Source: CAVTWH01 sp963850915
Lineage (GTDB): Bacteria > Actinomycetota > Actinomycetes > Mycobacteriales > Micromonosporaceae
NCBI GenBank assembly: GCA_963850915.1
Contig: CAWKND010000014.1
Span: forward strand, 186,001 to 250,000
DNA: 64,000 nucleotides
Reading direction: 5' to 3'
The position numbers and the translations under genes are program-made. Below the pieces are notes generated by a model. That model was not told the origin of the DNA. It did no database searches and saw nothing but the letters and a program-made list of their open reading frames with translations. Of this stretch, positions 43,696 through 51,697 are shown piece after piece (the stretch's first letter is position 1; each line of letters begins with the position of its first letter).

Positions 43696-43732
43696 CCTCC
43701 ACTTTAGCGGATAGAGTCCGCTAAAGTGGAGG
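43696..43732. promoter_or_regulatory. perfect 16-bp-arm palindromic operator upstream of Xre-cupin
   Basis: CCTCCACTTTAGCGGA, spacer TAGAG, then TCCGCTAAAGTGGAGG: both arms are exact. The left arm contains the Shine-Dalgarno of the regulator gene. The most likely ligand is the Xre-cupin dimer itself. Confidence 0.75.
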
Positions 43733-43736
43733 GCGA

Positions 43737-44093
43737 TCAGCGCCGGGTGCGGTCCGCTCCGGGCTGCATGTGCAGTAGCCGCCCGGTCGTCTCGTGGTCC
43801 AGGCCGGCCGTGCTCCAGGACAGGTCAACCAGGTGCCTGCACAGTTCGGCCTGGCGCAGCGCGGCTGCCCGCTGGTTGGCATAGCGCACACCGAGTTGCA
43901 CGGCGACCAGGGTGAAGCAGATGCCGGCCGAGGCCGCGAACAGCTCCCAGCCGGTGGTCGGGTCGCCGCGGCCGATGAGGTAGAGCAGCCACGCCCAAGC
44001 CACCGCCGCGAAGAAGGCGGCCTTGGCGACGAAGAACATGCTTACCGCGCCCGGCGAGCCGGGAACACTTTCGGAGGAGGGATCTTCCGCCAT
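43737..44093 (-). CDS. 118-aa two-helix membrane protein
   Basis: An acidic N-terminus is followed by two hydrophobic helices (VSMFFVAKAAFFAAVAWAWLLYLIG and WELFAASAGICFTLVAVQLGV) and a basic/helical C-terminal tail (QRAAALRQAELCRHLVDL). No known family. The ATG at 44093 is used; a GTG at 44096 is immediately upstream and equally open. It ends 4 nt from the palindromic operator at 43696-43732. Confidence 0.6.
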   Translation of the reverse strand: MAEDPSSESVPGSPGAVSMFFVAKAAFFAAVAWAWLLYLIGRGDPTTGWELFAASAGICFTLVAVQLGVRYANQRAAALRQAELCRHLVDLSWSTAGLDHETTGRLLHMQPGADRTRR

Positions 44094-44096
44094 CAC

Positions 44097-44435
44097 TACC
44101 TGCCGGGGTCCGATGATCGTGTTCTGGCAGCCTAGCGGGGGTACCGGCGGGAGAGAAGGTCTGCGGTGAGGTTGGCGGCGTCAGGTCGGACCGGCTGTCC
44201 GACGTCCCCCTCGAACGCCGGACCAGCAGGTCCCGCCTACGGGACGAGGGTAGTCGCCGGGCACTCCCAGCCAATCAGGAGGACGGCGGGTATTTTTCGC
44301 GCGCGCTGCCGGCTAGGGTGAGCCCATTCAAGTGCGGGGCGTCCCGTAGGCGGGATCCGATGGTCGGCCGTACGGGCGTCGGGAACCGCCCTCGGTGGGG
44401 CTGCGCAATCGTCCGGAATGACTACGGTTGGGGCC
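44097..44435. other. gene-free region with a repeated palindromic site
   Basis: Holds TCCCGCCTACGGGACG at 44231-44246 and its exact reverse complement at 44340-44355, 93 bp apart. Each copy is itself a hairpin (GTCCCG-CCTA-CGGGAC). A short AT-rich run (TATTTTT, 44291) lies between. The 3' end has TACGGT (44423-44428), 7 nt before the ATG of the downstream HTH gene. No coding gene is seen. Confidence 0.55.
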
Positions 44436-44873
44436 ATGGCCGTTTCCAAGAGCGCGGCACGGGTGAGCTTCGCGCGGTTTGTCCGTCGCGCGGTCGACGG
44501 GGCAAAGGACGACCGCGGCTGGAGCGTCACCCGGTTGGCCGCGGAGACCGGCGTCGGCCGCTCCACCCTCTTCCGCTGGCTGGCCGGTGACTGGCAGGAC
44601 TTTCCCGAGGTCGCCACGGTACGGGGCTTCTGCCGGGCACTGGACATCCCGGTGAGCGCCGCGTTCAGTGCGCTGGGGGTACGCGACACCGGCCCGGGGC
44701 TGACCGACGATCCGGGTGTCGCGGCCGACCTGCGTACCATCCTCGACCGGCTCGCCGACCCGCACACCCCGGCCGCCGACAAGGCGGTGATCCGGGACAT
44801 GCTGCACTTCCTGGCCGGCAGGTCGGCCGCTCCGCAACTGCCCGTTGTGGACAGCGCGTCACGGATCGCCTGA
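44436..44873 (+). CDS. XRE-type helix-turn-helix protein
   Basis: A 145-aa protein. The HTH is WSVTRLAAETGVGRSTLFRWLAGDWQDFPEVATVRGFCRALDIPV at residues ~30-75. The C-terminus is helical with no known sensor. The ATG at 44436 follows TACGGT by 7 nt, giving a leaderless start; the in-frame ATG at 44418 has GGA immediately before it and is less likely. Convergent with the TetR gene, overlapping by 15 nt. Possible ligand of the repeated palindromes upstream. Confidence 0.72.
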   Translation: MAVSKSAARVSFARFVRRAVDGAKDDRGWSVTRLAAETGVGRSTLFRWLAGDWQDFPEVATVRGFCRALDIPVSAAFSALGVRDTGPGLTDDPGVAADLRTILDRLADPHTPAADKAVIRDMLHFLAGRSAAPQLPVVDSASRIA

Positions 44874-45473
44874 CGGGGTAACTAGCGTGAGCTGTGGATC
44901 GGTCAGGTACCGGTCGATGTTCGGCCCGATCGCCGTGGCCACCACGGTGGCCGGAGCGCTGGCCAGCGGCTCGATTCGCAGCAGGTAGCGCACCCCGATC
45001 AGGCCGAACATCTGGCTCGCCACCAGCGAGGTACGCAGCGGCGCGTCGTCCACCGCCAACTGTGCCACCACCCGGCGGAGTATCTGCGTGGTGAGGAACT
45101 CGCGCAGCATCCGAGCCGACCAGTCATGCTGCAGCGCGCTGCGTACCAGTGCCAGCGCCGCCGGCCCGGTCACCGGATCGTCCCAGATGCCGAGGAAGGT
45201 ACGTACCACTCGCTCGCCGGCCCCCTCCAGCCCGCCGGCCAGCAGCCCGGGCAGCAACTCGCCAGGATCGATGGGCGCCTGCACGGTGGTCAGGAAGAGC
45301 TTCTCCTTGCTGCCGAAGTAGTGGTGCACGAGCGCCGGGTCGCAGCCGGCCGCCGCCGCGATGGCGCGTACCGAGGCGCCGTCGAAACCCTTGTCCGCGA
45401 ACACTTCCCGGGCAGCGAGCAGGATCGCCTCGCGGGTGTCCGGGCTGCCTCGGCGGCGTCCGGTGCGGGCCAC
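44859..45473 (-). CDS. TetR-family regulator
   Basis: A 204-aa regulator. The N-terminal HTH is REAILLAAREVFADKGFDGASVRAIAAAAGCDPALVHHYFGSKEKLF, with the usual YFxSKEKL end. The ligand domain (TFLGIWDDPVTGPAALALVRSALQHDW, MFGLIGVRYLLRIEPLASAP) matches the TetR_C family found next to ABC-2 drug exporters. GTG at 45473 has GGGAGG 8 nt upstream. It follows the permease gene in the same direction, so it is probably the local regulator of that exporter. Confidence 0.85.
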   Translation of the reverse strand: MARTGRRRGSPDTREAILLAAREVFADKGFDGASVRAIAAAAGCDPALVHHYFGSKEKLFLTTVQAPIDPGELLPGLLAGGLEGAGERVVRTFLGIWDDPVTGPAALALVRSALQHDWSARMLREFLTTQILRRVVAQLAVDDAPLRTSLVASQMFGLIGVRYLLRIEPLASAPATVVATAIGPNIDRYLTDPQLTLVTPSGDP

Positions 45474-45501
45474 TGCGGTCACCTCCCAGCGTCAGTGCAT
45501 G

Positions 45502-46239
45502 TCAGCCGGTACGCCGGCGGAGCGTCGCGGCGCCCAGGATCAGGGCGAGGACGGCGCAGCCGACGATGATGGCCAGATCCCGCCACATCAGCGCGGTCGG
45601 GTCGGCGTGCGTACCGACCTCGGTGAGCGCCTGCACAGCGTAGGTGAGCGGGAGTACCCGGCTGATCGCCTGCAGCCAGCCGACCATCTGGTCGCGGGCC
45701 ACGAACAGCCCGCACAGCAGCGCCTGGGGCAGCACGATCAGCGGCATGAACTGCACCGCCTGGAACTCGGTCCGGGCGAACGCGCTGACCAGCAGGCCCA
45801 GCGCCATGCCGAGTACCGCGTCGGCGATGGCGATCAGCCCGACCAGCCAGGCGCTGCCGGCCGAGTCCAGCCCCAGCAGCCCGTACGCGACACCGGCGAC
45901 CACGGCTGCCTGGAGTGCAGCGGCGAGAGCGAAGGCCAGGCCGTACCCGAGTAGCAGGTCGAGCTTGCCGAGCGGAGTGGTCAGCAGCCGCTCCAGCGTG
46001 CCGGAGGTACGTTCGCGCAGCATCGCGACGCTGGTCACCAGGAACATGATGATGAACGGGAAGACGCCCAGCATGATCAGGCCGACCCGGTCGAAGGTGT
46101 GCGGCTGGGCGTCGAAGAGGTAGCGCAGCAGGGTCATCAGCACCACCGGCGCCACCACGAGCAGCCCGATGGTGCGCGGGTCGTGGCTGAGCTGGCGCAG
46201 GATCCGGCCGGCCGTACGCAGAGTGATCCGGGGAGACAT
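45502..46239 (-). CDS. ABC-2 family drug exporter permease
   Basis: A 245-aa membrane protein with six helices (TIGLLVVAPVVLMTLLRYLF, VGLIMLGVFPFIIMFLVTSVAML, LLLGYGLAFALAAALQAAVVAGVAYGLLG and others). The motif MLRERTSGTLERLLTTPLGKLDLLLGY is the ABC-2 signature. The ATG overlaps the ATPase stop by 4 nt. With the ATPase it forms a DrrAB-like exporter. Confidence 0.88.
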   Translation of the reverse strand: MSPRITLRTAGRILRQLSHDPRTIGLLVVAPVVLMTLLRYLFDAQPHTFDRVGLIMLGVFPFIIMFLVTSVAMLRERTSGTLERLLTTPLGKLDLLLGYGLAFALAAALQAAVVAGVAYGLLGLDSAGSAWLVGLIAIADAVLGMALGLLVSAFARTEFQAVQFMPLIVLPQALLCGLFVARDQMVGWLQAISRVLPLTYAVQALTEVGTHADPTALMWRDLAIIVGCAVLALILGAATLRRRTG

Positions 46240-46955
46240 CAGGCGTCCTGCCCTTCCTTGATGAGGTGCAGGAACGCCTGGTCCAGGTCGTCGGTACCGG
46301 TGCTGGCGCGTACCCCGTCGGGGCTGTCGTCGGCGATCAGGTGGCCGTCGCGGATCAACAGCAGCCGGTCGCACCGGCCGGCCTCGTCCATCACGTGGCT
46401 GGAGACGAGCAGCGTTGCCCCGCCGGCCGCCAGTTCCCGGAAGCGTTGCCACAGGTCCTCGCGCAGTACCGGATCCTGGCCGACCGTCGGCTCGTCGAGT
46501 ACCAGCAGCTTCGGCTCGCCGAGCAGCGCGCAGGCCAGCGAGGCACGGCTGCGTTGGCCGCCGGAGAGGGTACCCACCAACTGGGTTGCCGCCCCGGTCA
46601 GCCCGACATCGGCGATCACCCGGTCGGCCGCGGCCGCGTCGAGGCCGTGCAGCGCGGCGAAGTAGCGGACGTTCTCCCGCACGGTGAGGTCGATGTAGAC
46701 GCTGGGGGACTGGGTGAGGTACCCGATGTCATGGCGCAGGCTGGCGGCGCCCGCCGGCCGGCCGAGCACGGTGACCGTCCCCGAGCTGATCTTCTGTACC
46801 CCCACCACGCAGCGCATCAGGGTGGTTTTGCCGCTGCCGCTCGGGCCGAGCAGGCCGGTCACGCTGCCGGGGGAGATGGTGGCGCTGAGGGCGTGCAGCA
46901 CTTCGCGCTTGCCGCGCGTCACGACGAGCTTGTCGATGAGGAGTGAGTTGGCCAT
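46239..46955 (-). CDS. ABC transporter ATP-binding protein (DrrA-like)
   Basis: A 238-aa ATPase. Walker A GLLGPSGSGKTTLMRCVVG, Q-loop GYLTQSPSVYIDL, signature VGTLSGGQRSRASLACALLG, Walker B LLVLDEPTVGQDPVL and switch His in VSSHVMDEAG. First gene of ATPase-permease-TetR; GGAG precedes the ATG at 46955. Divergent from a MerR gene across ~110 bp that contains a GTTGA-TGAAC-TCAAC repeat. Confidence 0.9.
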   Translation of the reverse strand: MANSLLIDKLVVTRGKREVLHALSATISPGSVTGLLGPSGSGKTTLMRCVVGVQKISSGTVTVLGRPAGAASLRHDIGYLTQSPSVYIDLTVRENVRYFAALHGLDAAAADRVIADVGLTGAATQLVGTLSGGQRSRASLACALLGEPKLLVLDEPTVGQDPVLREDLWQRFRELAAGGATLLVSSHVMDEAGRCDRLLLIRDGHLIADDSPDGVRASTGTDDLDQAFLHLIKEGQDA

Positions 46956-46976
46956 GGGGCGGCTCCAAATTCAACG

Positions 46977-46991
46977 GTTGATGAACTCAAC
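46977..46991. promoter_or_regulatory. GTTGA(5)TCAAC inverted repeat, candidate TetR site
   Basis: GTTGATGAACTCAAC lies ~25 bp upstream of the ABC ATPase start, inside its promoter region. A likely operator for the TetR protein encoded in the same operon. Arms are only 5 bp. Confidence 0.4.
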
Positions 46992-47028
46992 GCTAGGTGA
47001 AATATGCCGGGCGGGCAAGACCGAGGAT

Positions 47029-47059
47029 TTGACTTCGAGTGCGCTCGAAGGGGAAAGCT
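47029..47059 (+). promoter_or_regulatory. MerR-type promoter/operator
   Basis: TTGACT (-35, 47029-47034) overlaps an inverted repeat CTTCGAG-TGCG-CTCGAAG (47033-47050), and a weak -10 AAAGCT follows after 19 bp. The long spacer with a dyad between -35 and -10 is the MerR hallmark. It drives the MerR/aldo-keto reductase pair. Confidence 0.65.
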
Positions 47060-47065
47060 GGCCGC

Positions 47066-47500
47066 ATGACGGAGGGCGAGACCGGGGTAGGGCTCAGCGT
47101 GGCCGAGGCGGCGGCCAGAGTCGGGCTCACCGCGCACACCCTGCGCTGGTACGAGCAGGAGGGGCTGCTGCCGCCGGTGGCCCGGGACGCGGCCGGGCGC
47201 CGCCGGTACCGGCAGGTCGATCTCGGCCGGCTCGGCATCCTCACCCGGCTGCGTACCACCGGCATGCCGGTCAGCGAGATGCGCCGCTACGCGAAGCTGG
47301 CTGAGCATGGCGCGGACACGCTGCCCGAGCGGGGAGAGCTGCTCGCCGAGCATCGCGACCGGGTACTCGCCCGGCTGGAGCAACTACGCCGGGACCTGGA
47401 TGTCATCGAGCAAAAGATCATCAGTTGCCGCGCTGGGGCCGGTGCGGTCAGCGAGCCGCCCGCCACCGGGCGGCCGGCACAGGACGGAGACGAGCAATGA
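47066..47500 (+). CDS. MerR-family regulator
   Basis: A 144-aa regulator. The winged helix is LSVAEAAARVGLTAHTLRWYEQEGLLPPVARDAAGRRRYRQVDLGRL, followed by the dimer helix ERGELLAEHRDRVLARLEQLRRDLDVIEQKI. There are no metal-binding Cys clusters; a single Cys lies near the C-terminus. It likely senses an organic compound and activates itself and the downstream aldo/keto reductase, which starts 4 nt before its stop. Confidence 0.88.
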   Translation: MTEGETGVGLSVAEAAARVGLTAHTLRWYEQEGLLPPVARDAAGRRRYRQVDLGRLGILTRLRTTGMPVSEMRRYAKLAEHGADTLPERGELLAEHRDRVLARLEQLRRDLDVIEQKIISCRAGAGAVSEPPATGRPAQDGDEQ

Positions 47501-48504
47501 AAGAACGCCAACTGGGTGCCACCGGGCCGATGGTCGCGGAGATCGGCCTCGGCTGCATGGGCATGAGTTACGCGTACGGCCCGCGCGACGACGAAGAATC
47601 CGCGCGTACCCTGCACCGCGCCCTCGACCTCGGCGTCACCCTGCTCGACACCGCCGACGCCTACGGAGCCGGGCACAACGAGCAGCTGGTCGGCGCCACC
47701 CTCGCCAGTCGGCGCGACGAGTTCCGGCTGGCCACCAAGTTCGCGCTGCGCCGCCGCGGAGGTGGTGGCCAGACGTTCAGCGGCTCGCCGGACTCTTTCA
47801 TCGACTCCTCGCCCGAGTGGGTACGCGAGGCGTGCGACGCATCCCTTACCCGCCTTGGGTTCGAGCACATCGACCTGTACTACATGCACCGGCGCAACCC
47901 CGAGGTGCCGATCGAGGACACCGTGGGCGCGATGGCCGAACTGGTGACCGCCGGCAAGGTCGGCCATCTCGGCCTCTCCGAGGTGAGCCCGGCGACGCTG
48001 CGAGCGGCGCACGCGGTGCACCCGATCGCGGCGGTACAGATGGAGTACTCGCTGTTCAGCCGGGAGGTCGAGGGGGAGATGCTGGCCACCTGCCGGGACC
48101 TGGGGGTGGCGCTGGTGGCGTACTCGCCGGTCGGCCGGGGCTTCCTGACCGGCACGATCGGTTCGACGCGGGACCTGGCAGAGGTCGATTTCCGGCGCGG
48201 GCTGCCCCGGTTCACCGGTGACAATCTGGAGCACAACCTGGAGCTGGCGGACGCGGTACGGGCGCTCGCCGGCGAACTGGGGGTCACTCCGGCGCAGGCG
48301 GCGCTGGCCTGGCTGCTGGCACAGGACGAGCGGGTGATCCCGATCCCGGGTACCAAGCGGGTGAAGTACCTGGAGGAGAACGTGGCCGCCGCGGATGCGG
48401 TGCTCTCCGCTGACCAGGTGGCAGCCCTGTCCGAGGCGGTACCGGCGGGTGCGGTGGCTGGCGGCCGGTACAGCGAGGCAGCTCTGCGTACCGTCGGGCA
48501 CTGA
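47497..48504 (+). CDS. aldo/keto reductase
   Basis: A 335-aa NADPH-dependent reductase of the YajO/AKR13-like group. The catalytic tetrad is visible as Asp in LLDTADAYG, Tyr in the same loop, Lys in ATKFALR and His in DLYYMHRRNP. The cofactor-binding end is VIPIPGTKRVKYLEENVAA. It reduces aldehydes or ketones; substrate unknown. The ATG overlaps the MerR stop (ATGA). Confidence 0.9.
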   Translation: MKERQLGATGPMVAEIGLGCMGMSYAYGPRDDEESARTLHRALDLGVTLLDTADAYGAGHNEQLVGATLASRRDEFRLATKFALRRRGGGGQTFSGSPDSFIDSSPEWVREACDASLTRLGFEHIDLYYMHRRNPEVPIEDTVGAMAELVTAGKVGHLGLSEVSPATLRAAHAVHPIAAVQMEYSLFSREVEGEMLATCRDLGVALVAYSPVGRGFLTGTIGSTRDLAEVDFRRGLPRFTGDNLEHNLELADAVRALAGELGVTPAQAALAWLLAQDERVIPIPGTKRVKYLEENVAAADAVLSADQVAALSEAVPAGAVAGGRYSEAALRTVGH

Positions 48505-48517
48505 CTGCGGCAGACGA

Positions 48518-48556
48518 CGGAGCGGGTGGTGCGCGACTGCCGCACCACCCGCTCCG
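48518..48556. terminator. 16-bp perfect hairpin between convergent genes
   Basis: CGGAGCGGGTGGTGCG and its exact complement with a 7-nt loop form a two-way terminator between the aldo/keto reductase and the acidic repeat protein. Confidence 0.75.
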
Positions 48557-48581
48557 CTGTTCCTCCCGCAGATCCGTCTAG

Positions 48582-50930
48582 CTAGAGCGAGAGCACCCGC
48601 TCCAGGAAGTCCCGGTACCGGCGCAGCGCCACCCGCAGCGCCTCGGTGTCCGGGTTGTCGGTGTACTCGCGCGGATCGAGATCGATCTGCTCGGCGATCA
48701 GCGCGTCGGCCAGCGAGCGTACGGCCTCCTCGACCAGTGCCCGAGCCTCGGCCACGGCACCGTTCGGGTCGTCGACGAAGCGCACCTGCAGGTCCTTCAG
48801 GTGTGCCCGGAACGTGTCGGCGGTGTCCGGGGTCCACACCGCGATCGAGTTCTCGGCCACGTCACCGGGGCGCAGCGGCATGACCTCGGCGACGAGTACC
48901 GCCCCCTCGACCTCCGCCAGCTCCGTACCGTCATCGTCAACCGCGACCACCGATTCGATGGCGACCACCTCGACAACCACGTCCTCGTCGGCTGCCTCCT
49001 CGGCGAGGGCCACCTCTTCGGCGAGCTCCTCGACGGCGGCCTCGATCTCGTCCAGTTCGGCGGAGAACTCCTCGACCTGGGCTTCGATCACCTCAGCCTG
49101 CTCCTCGAGGGCCTCGCTCTCGGCGACCTCTTCGTCAGCGGCCTCGATCGCCTCGGCGGGAGTCAACTCCTCCTCGTCAGCGATCTCCTCGGCCAGTTCG
49201 GCGTCGGCGATCTCCTCCTCGGCGTCCGCCACCGCTTCGGCCTCGGCGATCTCCTCGGCTTCCGCGACTACCTCGGCTTCGGCGATTTCCTCGGCCTCCG
49301 CGATCTCTTCAGCTTCGGCGACTACCTCGGCGTCGGCGACGTCCTCGGCCTCCGCAGTCTCTTCGGCTTCCTCGGCTGCCGCGATCTCTTCAGCTTCGGC
49401 GACTACCTCGGCCTCCGCGATCTCCTCGGCTTCGGCGACTGCTTCAGCCTCTTCGGCTTCGGCGACCTCGTCGGCTACTTCTGCCTCGGCGATTTCAGCG
49501 GCGATCTCCTCGGCGGCGTCGTCCTCGGCCGACTCGTCGTCCGCCTCAGCGACCGGCTCGTCATCGGCTTCAGCAACCTCGGCGGTTTCGTCGGCCGCGT
49601 CGTCGATCTCGCCGTCGGTCTCTGCCGCAGGCTCGCCGTCTTCGTCCTCGGCCAGGATCTCGGCTTCGGCCTCCGGCTCGCCCGCGTCCTCGGCGGCCTC
49701 GATCTCCGTCTCGGACTCCGCTACGAGCTCCGGCTCGCCAGCTGGCGCGTCTTCGTCGCCGGCCTCCGACAGGGCCTCCAACTCGCTCTCCGCCTCGTCC
49801 TCCGCTTCGGCCACGCTCTCGGCGTCGGCCTCCGCTTCGGCGTCGGCCTCCGCTTCGGCTTCGGCTTCGCCAACAGGCTCGTCGGCTTCGTCGTCCGCAG
49901 AGTCGGACTCGACTCCCGCTTCTGCTTCCGGGTCGGCTTCGTCCGCCACGGATTCGGCCTCGGAGTCGCCGTACCCGATGGCAGCCAACTGGTCCTCGGT
50001 TCGGGCCGCCAACGCGTCCGACGCTGCCTGCGCACCCGGTACCGGCTCCGGTCCGAAAGCCGAGTACGACGTGGCGAAGCCCGCAAGTGCCGGGTCCTCA
50101 GCCGCCTCTGCCTCGGTCTCGGTCTCGGGCTCCAGGTCGGCGTTCGGCTCCGCGGCCGCCTCGCCATCCTCGAGTTCCGCGTCGACCTCAGACTCGTCCT
50201 CGGCTGCCGCGTCGGCTACGGCCTCGTCGGCCTCAGCCTCGGCGTCCTCGGCCGCAGACTCCTCGTCGGCCTCGGCGACCGGCTCGCCATCCTCGTCTGC
50301 GGAGTCTTCGTCTTCCGACTCGTCGTCAGCTTCGGCGACCGGCTCGCCATCCTCGTCAGATGACTCCGCCTCGGCGACTGGCTCGCCATCCTCGTCTTCG
50401 GCTGTCGCGTCGGCTACGGCCTCGTCGGCCTCGGCTTCTTCGTCTTCCGACTCGTCGTCAGCTTCAGCGATCGGCTCGCCGTCCTCGTCAGCCGACTCCT
50501 CGTCAGCTTCGGCAGCGGGTTCGTCGGTCTCCTCCGAGTCATCCGAATCGGACTCGTCGGAGTCGTCCGAGTCCGACGCTGCCTCGGGCTCGTCCGCAAG
50601 GTCGGACTCGTCCGCGTCGTCGACCGCTGCCTCCGGCTCCGCCTCGGACTCGTCCGCGGAGCCGTCGTCGGCCGCCGCTTCGGGGTCTGCGGAGTCGGCC
50701 TGGGCATCACCGTCGGACTCTTCGTCCGGTTCGGCGGCCTCTTCGGCCTCGGCGATCGGTTCACCGTCGGCTTCGCTGGCTGAGGATTCGCCGTCGGCTT
50801 CGGTGACCGCGGGGTACTCGTCTGTCACATAGTCCATCGACTCCCGGGGCCCGGGAACGACGGCATAGTCGGATTGTGATGACTCGGGCGTCGACGGCAC
50901 GTCGCCCGCCGACTCGGTGTTCGCCTGCAC
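48582..50930 (-). CDS. very acidic Glu/Ala/Asp-rich repeat protein
   Basis: A 782-aa protein. Residues ~50-630 are low-complexity and very acidic, with recurring short blocks such as EDGEPVAEADDESEDE and AEAEEIAEAEVVAEAEEIAE. The first part is Ser/Asp-rich and the later part Ala/Glu-rich and probably helical. The last ~85 residues form a conserved-looking globular module (FRAHLKDLQVRFVDDPNGAVAEARALVEEAV, LRVALRRYRDFLERVL). No signal peptide or membrane helix. GTG at 50930 is set by GGAGGAGG ~8 nt upstream. Function unknown. Codon use is GAG/GCC-rich, so the opposite strand is also open for 700 codons. Confidence 0.8.
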   Translation of the reverse strand: MQANTESAGDVPSTPESSQSDYAVVPGPRESMDYVTDEYPAVTEADGESSASEADGEPIAEAEEAAEPDEESDGDAQADSADPEAAADDGSADESEAEPEAAVDDADESDLADEPEAASDSDDSDESDSDDSEETDEPAAEADEESADEDGEPIAEADDESEDEEAEADEAVADATAEDEDGEPVAEAESSDEDGEPVAEADDESEDEDSADEDGEPVAEADEESAAEDAEAEADEAVADAAAEDESEVDAELEDGEAAAEPNADLEPETETEAEAAEDPALAGFATSYSAFGPEPVPGAQAASDALAARTEDQLAAIGYGDSEAESVADEADPEAEAGVESDSADDEADEPVGEAEAEAEADAEAEADAESVAEAEDEAESELEALSEAGDEDAPAGEPELVAESETEIEAAEDAGEPEAEAEILAEDEDGEPAAETDGEIDDAADETAEVAEADDEPVAEADDESAEDDAAEEIAAEIAEAEVADEVAEAEEAEAVAEAEEIAEAEVVAEAEEIAAAEEAEETAEAEDVADAEVVAEAEEIAEAEEIAEAEVVAEAEEIAEAEAVADAEEEIADAELAEEIADEEELTPAEAIEAADEEVAESEALEEQAEVIEAQVEEFSAELDEIEAAVEELAEEVALAEEAADEDVVVEVVAIESVVAVDDDGTELAEVEGAVLVAEVMPLRPGDVAENSIAVWTPDTADTFRAHLKDLQVRFVDDPNGAVAEARALVEEAVRSLADALIAEQIDLDPREYTDNPDTEALRVALRRYRDFLERVLSL

Positions 50931-51277
50931 TGCGGCCCTCCTCCGGTCGGTCCGGCGACCTCGGGCCGCCGAACCCTGTTTGGTCCGCGCGCAACCGGGC
51001 TCGGGGCACGCGCACACCACCGCCCGACGGGTACGCGGAGGTGGCCGGGGCCGCTTGCGGGTGTGGGGAGCCACCACGGACGGTACGGCGCTACGGATGC
51101 CCGATGACGTGCAGAGAAGGAGGTGAGCGAGCGCCCAGATATGGCGGCGTCGCAAGCCATCACGGTACGCCTGAAGTGACCTCCAGCACACCCCCTGAGT
51201 GGCCGTATGGTCGGCAGAATGACGGAACTGGGACGCCTTTGACGGTAGGGCCAATACGTAGGGAAGAATCGGCCAAC
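50931..51277. other. 347-bp divergent region before hisI
   Basis: Contains a 10-nt perfect Shine-Dalgarno (AAGGAGGTGA, 51117-51126) that is followed only by a 12-codon frame (51141-51179) at an unusually long spacing. Near hisI lie TTGACG (51239-51244) and AAGAAT (51264-51269), a plausible promoter with a 19-bp spacer. No other gene is seen. Confidence 0.4.
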
Positions 51278-51697
51278 ATGAGCACCACCCTTGACCCGGC
51301 GATCACCGCCCGGCTCCGGCGCGATCCGGCCGGTCTGATCGCCGCCATCGTCCAGCAGCACGACTCCGGCGAGGTACTCATGCTCGCCTGGATGGACGAG
51401 GAGGCACTGCGCCGCACGCTGGACAGCGGGCTGGCGACGTACTGGTCGCGCAGCCGGCGCAGCTACTGGGTCAAGGGCGAGACGTCCGGCCACTACCAGC
51501 ACGTACGCTCGGTGGCGCTGGACTGCGACGGGGACGCCGTACTGCTCCAGGTGGATCAGGTCGGAGTCGCCTGCCACACGGGTACCCGCAGCTGTTTTAC
51601 CGACACCCTGCTCGCCGACCCGCTGCTCGCCGACTCGCAAGCCGCGGAGCCACAGAGGGTCGAAGCGCAGAGCGTAGAGCCCGGAACCGGCCGATGA
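51278..51697 (+). CDS. hisI: phosphoribosyl-AMP cyclohydrolase
   Basis: A 139-aa monofunctional HisI. The Mg/Zn-binding site is seen as ALDCDGDAVLLQVDQVGVACHTGTRSCF; the active-site strand is LMLAWMDEEALRRTL and TYWSRSRRSYWVKGETSGHYQ. It opens the adenine ring of PR-AMP, the third histidine step. The last ~25 residues are a variable tail. It lies away from the main his operon, together with trp genes, as is usual in actinomycetes. Its stop overlaps the next ATG. Confidence 0.93.
   Translation: MSTTLDPAITARLRRDPAGLIAAIVQQHDSGEVLMLAWMDEEALRRTLDSGLATYWSRSRRSYWVKGETSGHYQHVRSVALDCDGDAVLLQVDQVGVACHTGTRSCFTDTLLADPLLADSQAAEPQRVEAQSVEPGTGR

Noticed and set aside
48646..50832. A 728-codon Ser-rich frame on the plus strand
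   Set aside because: It is the mirror of the acidic repeat gene: GAG and GCC repeats read as CTC and GGC on the other strand. It lacks a ribosome site, and the minus frame has a good start and a conserved C-terminus.
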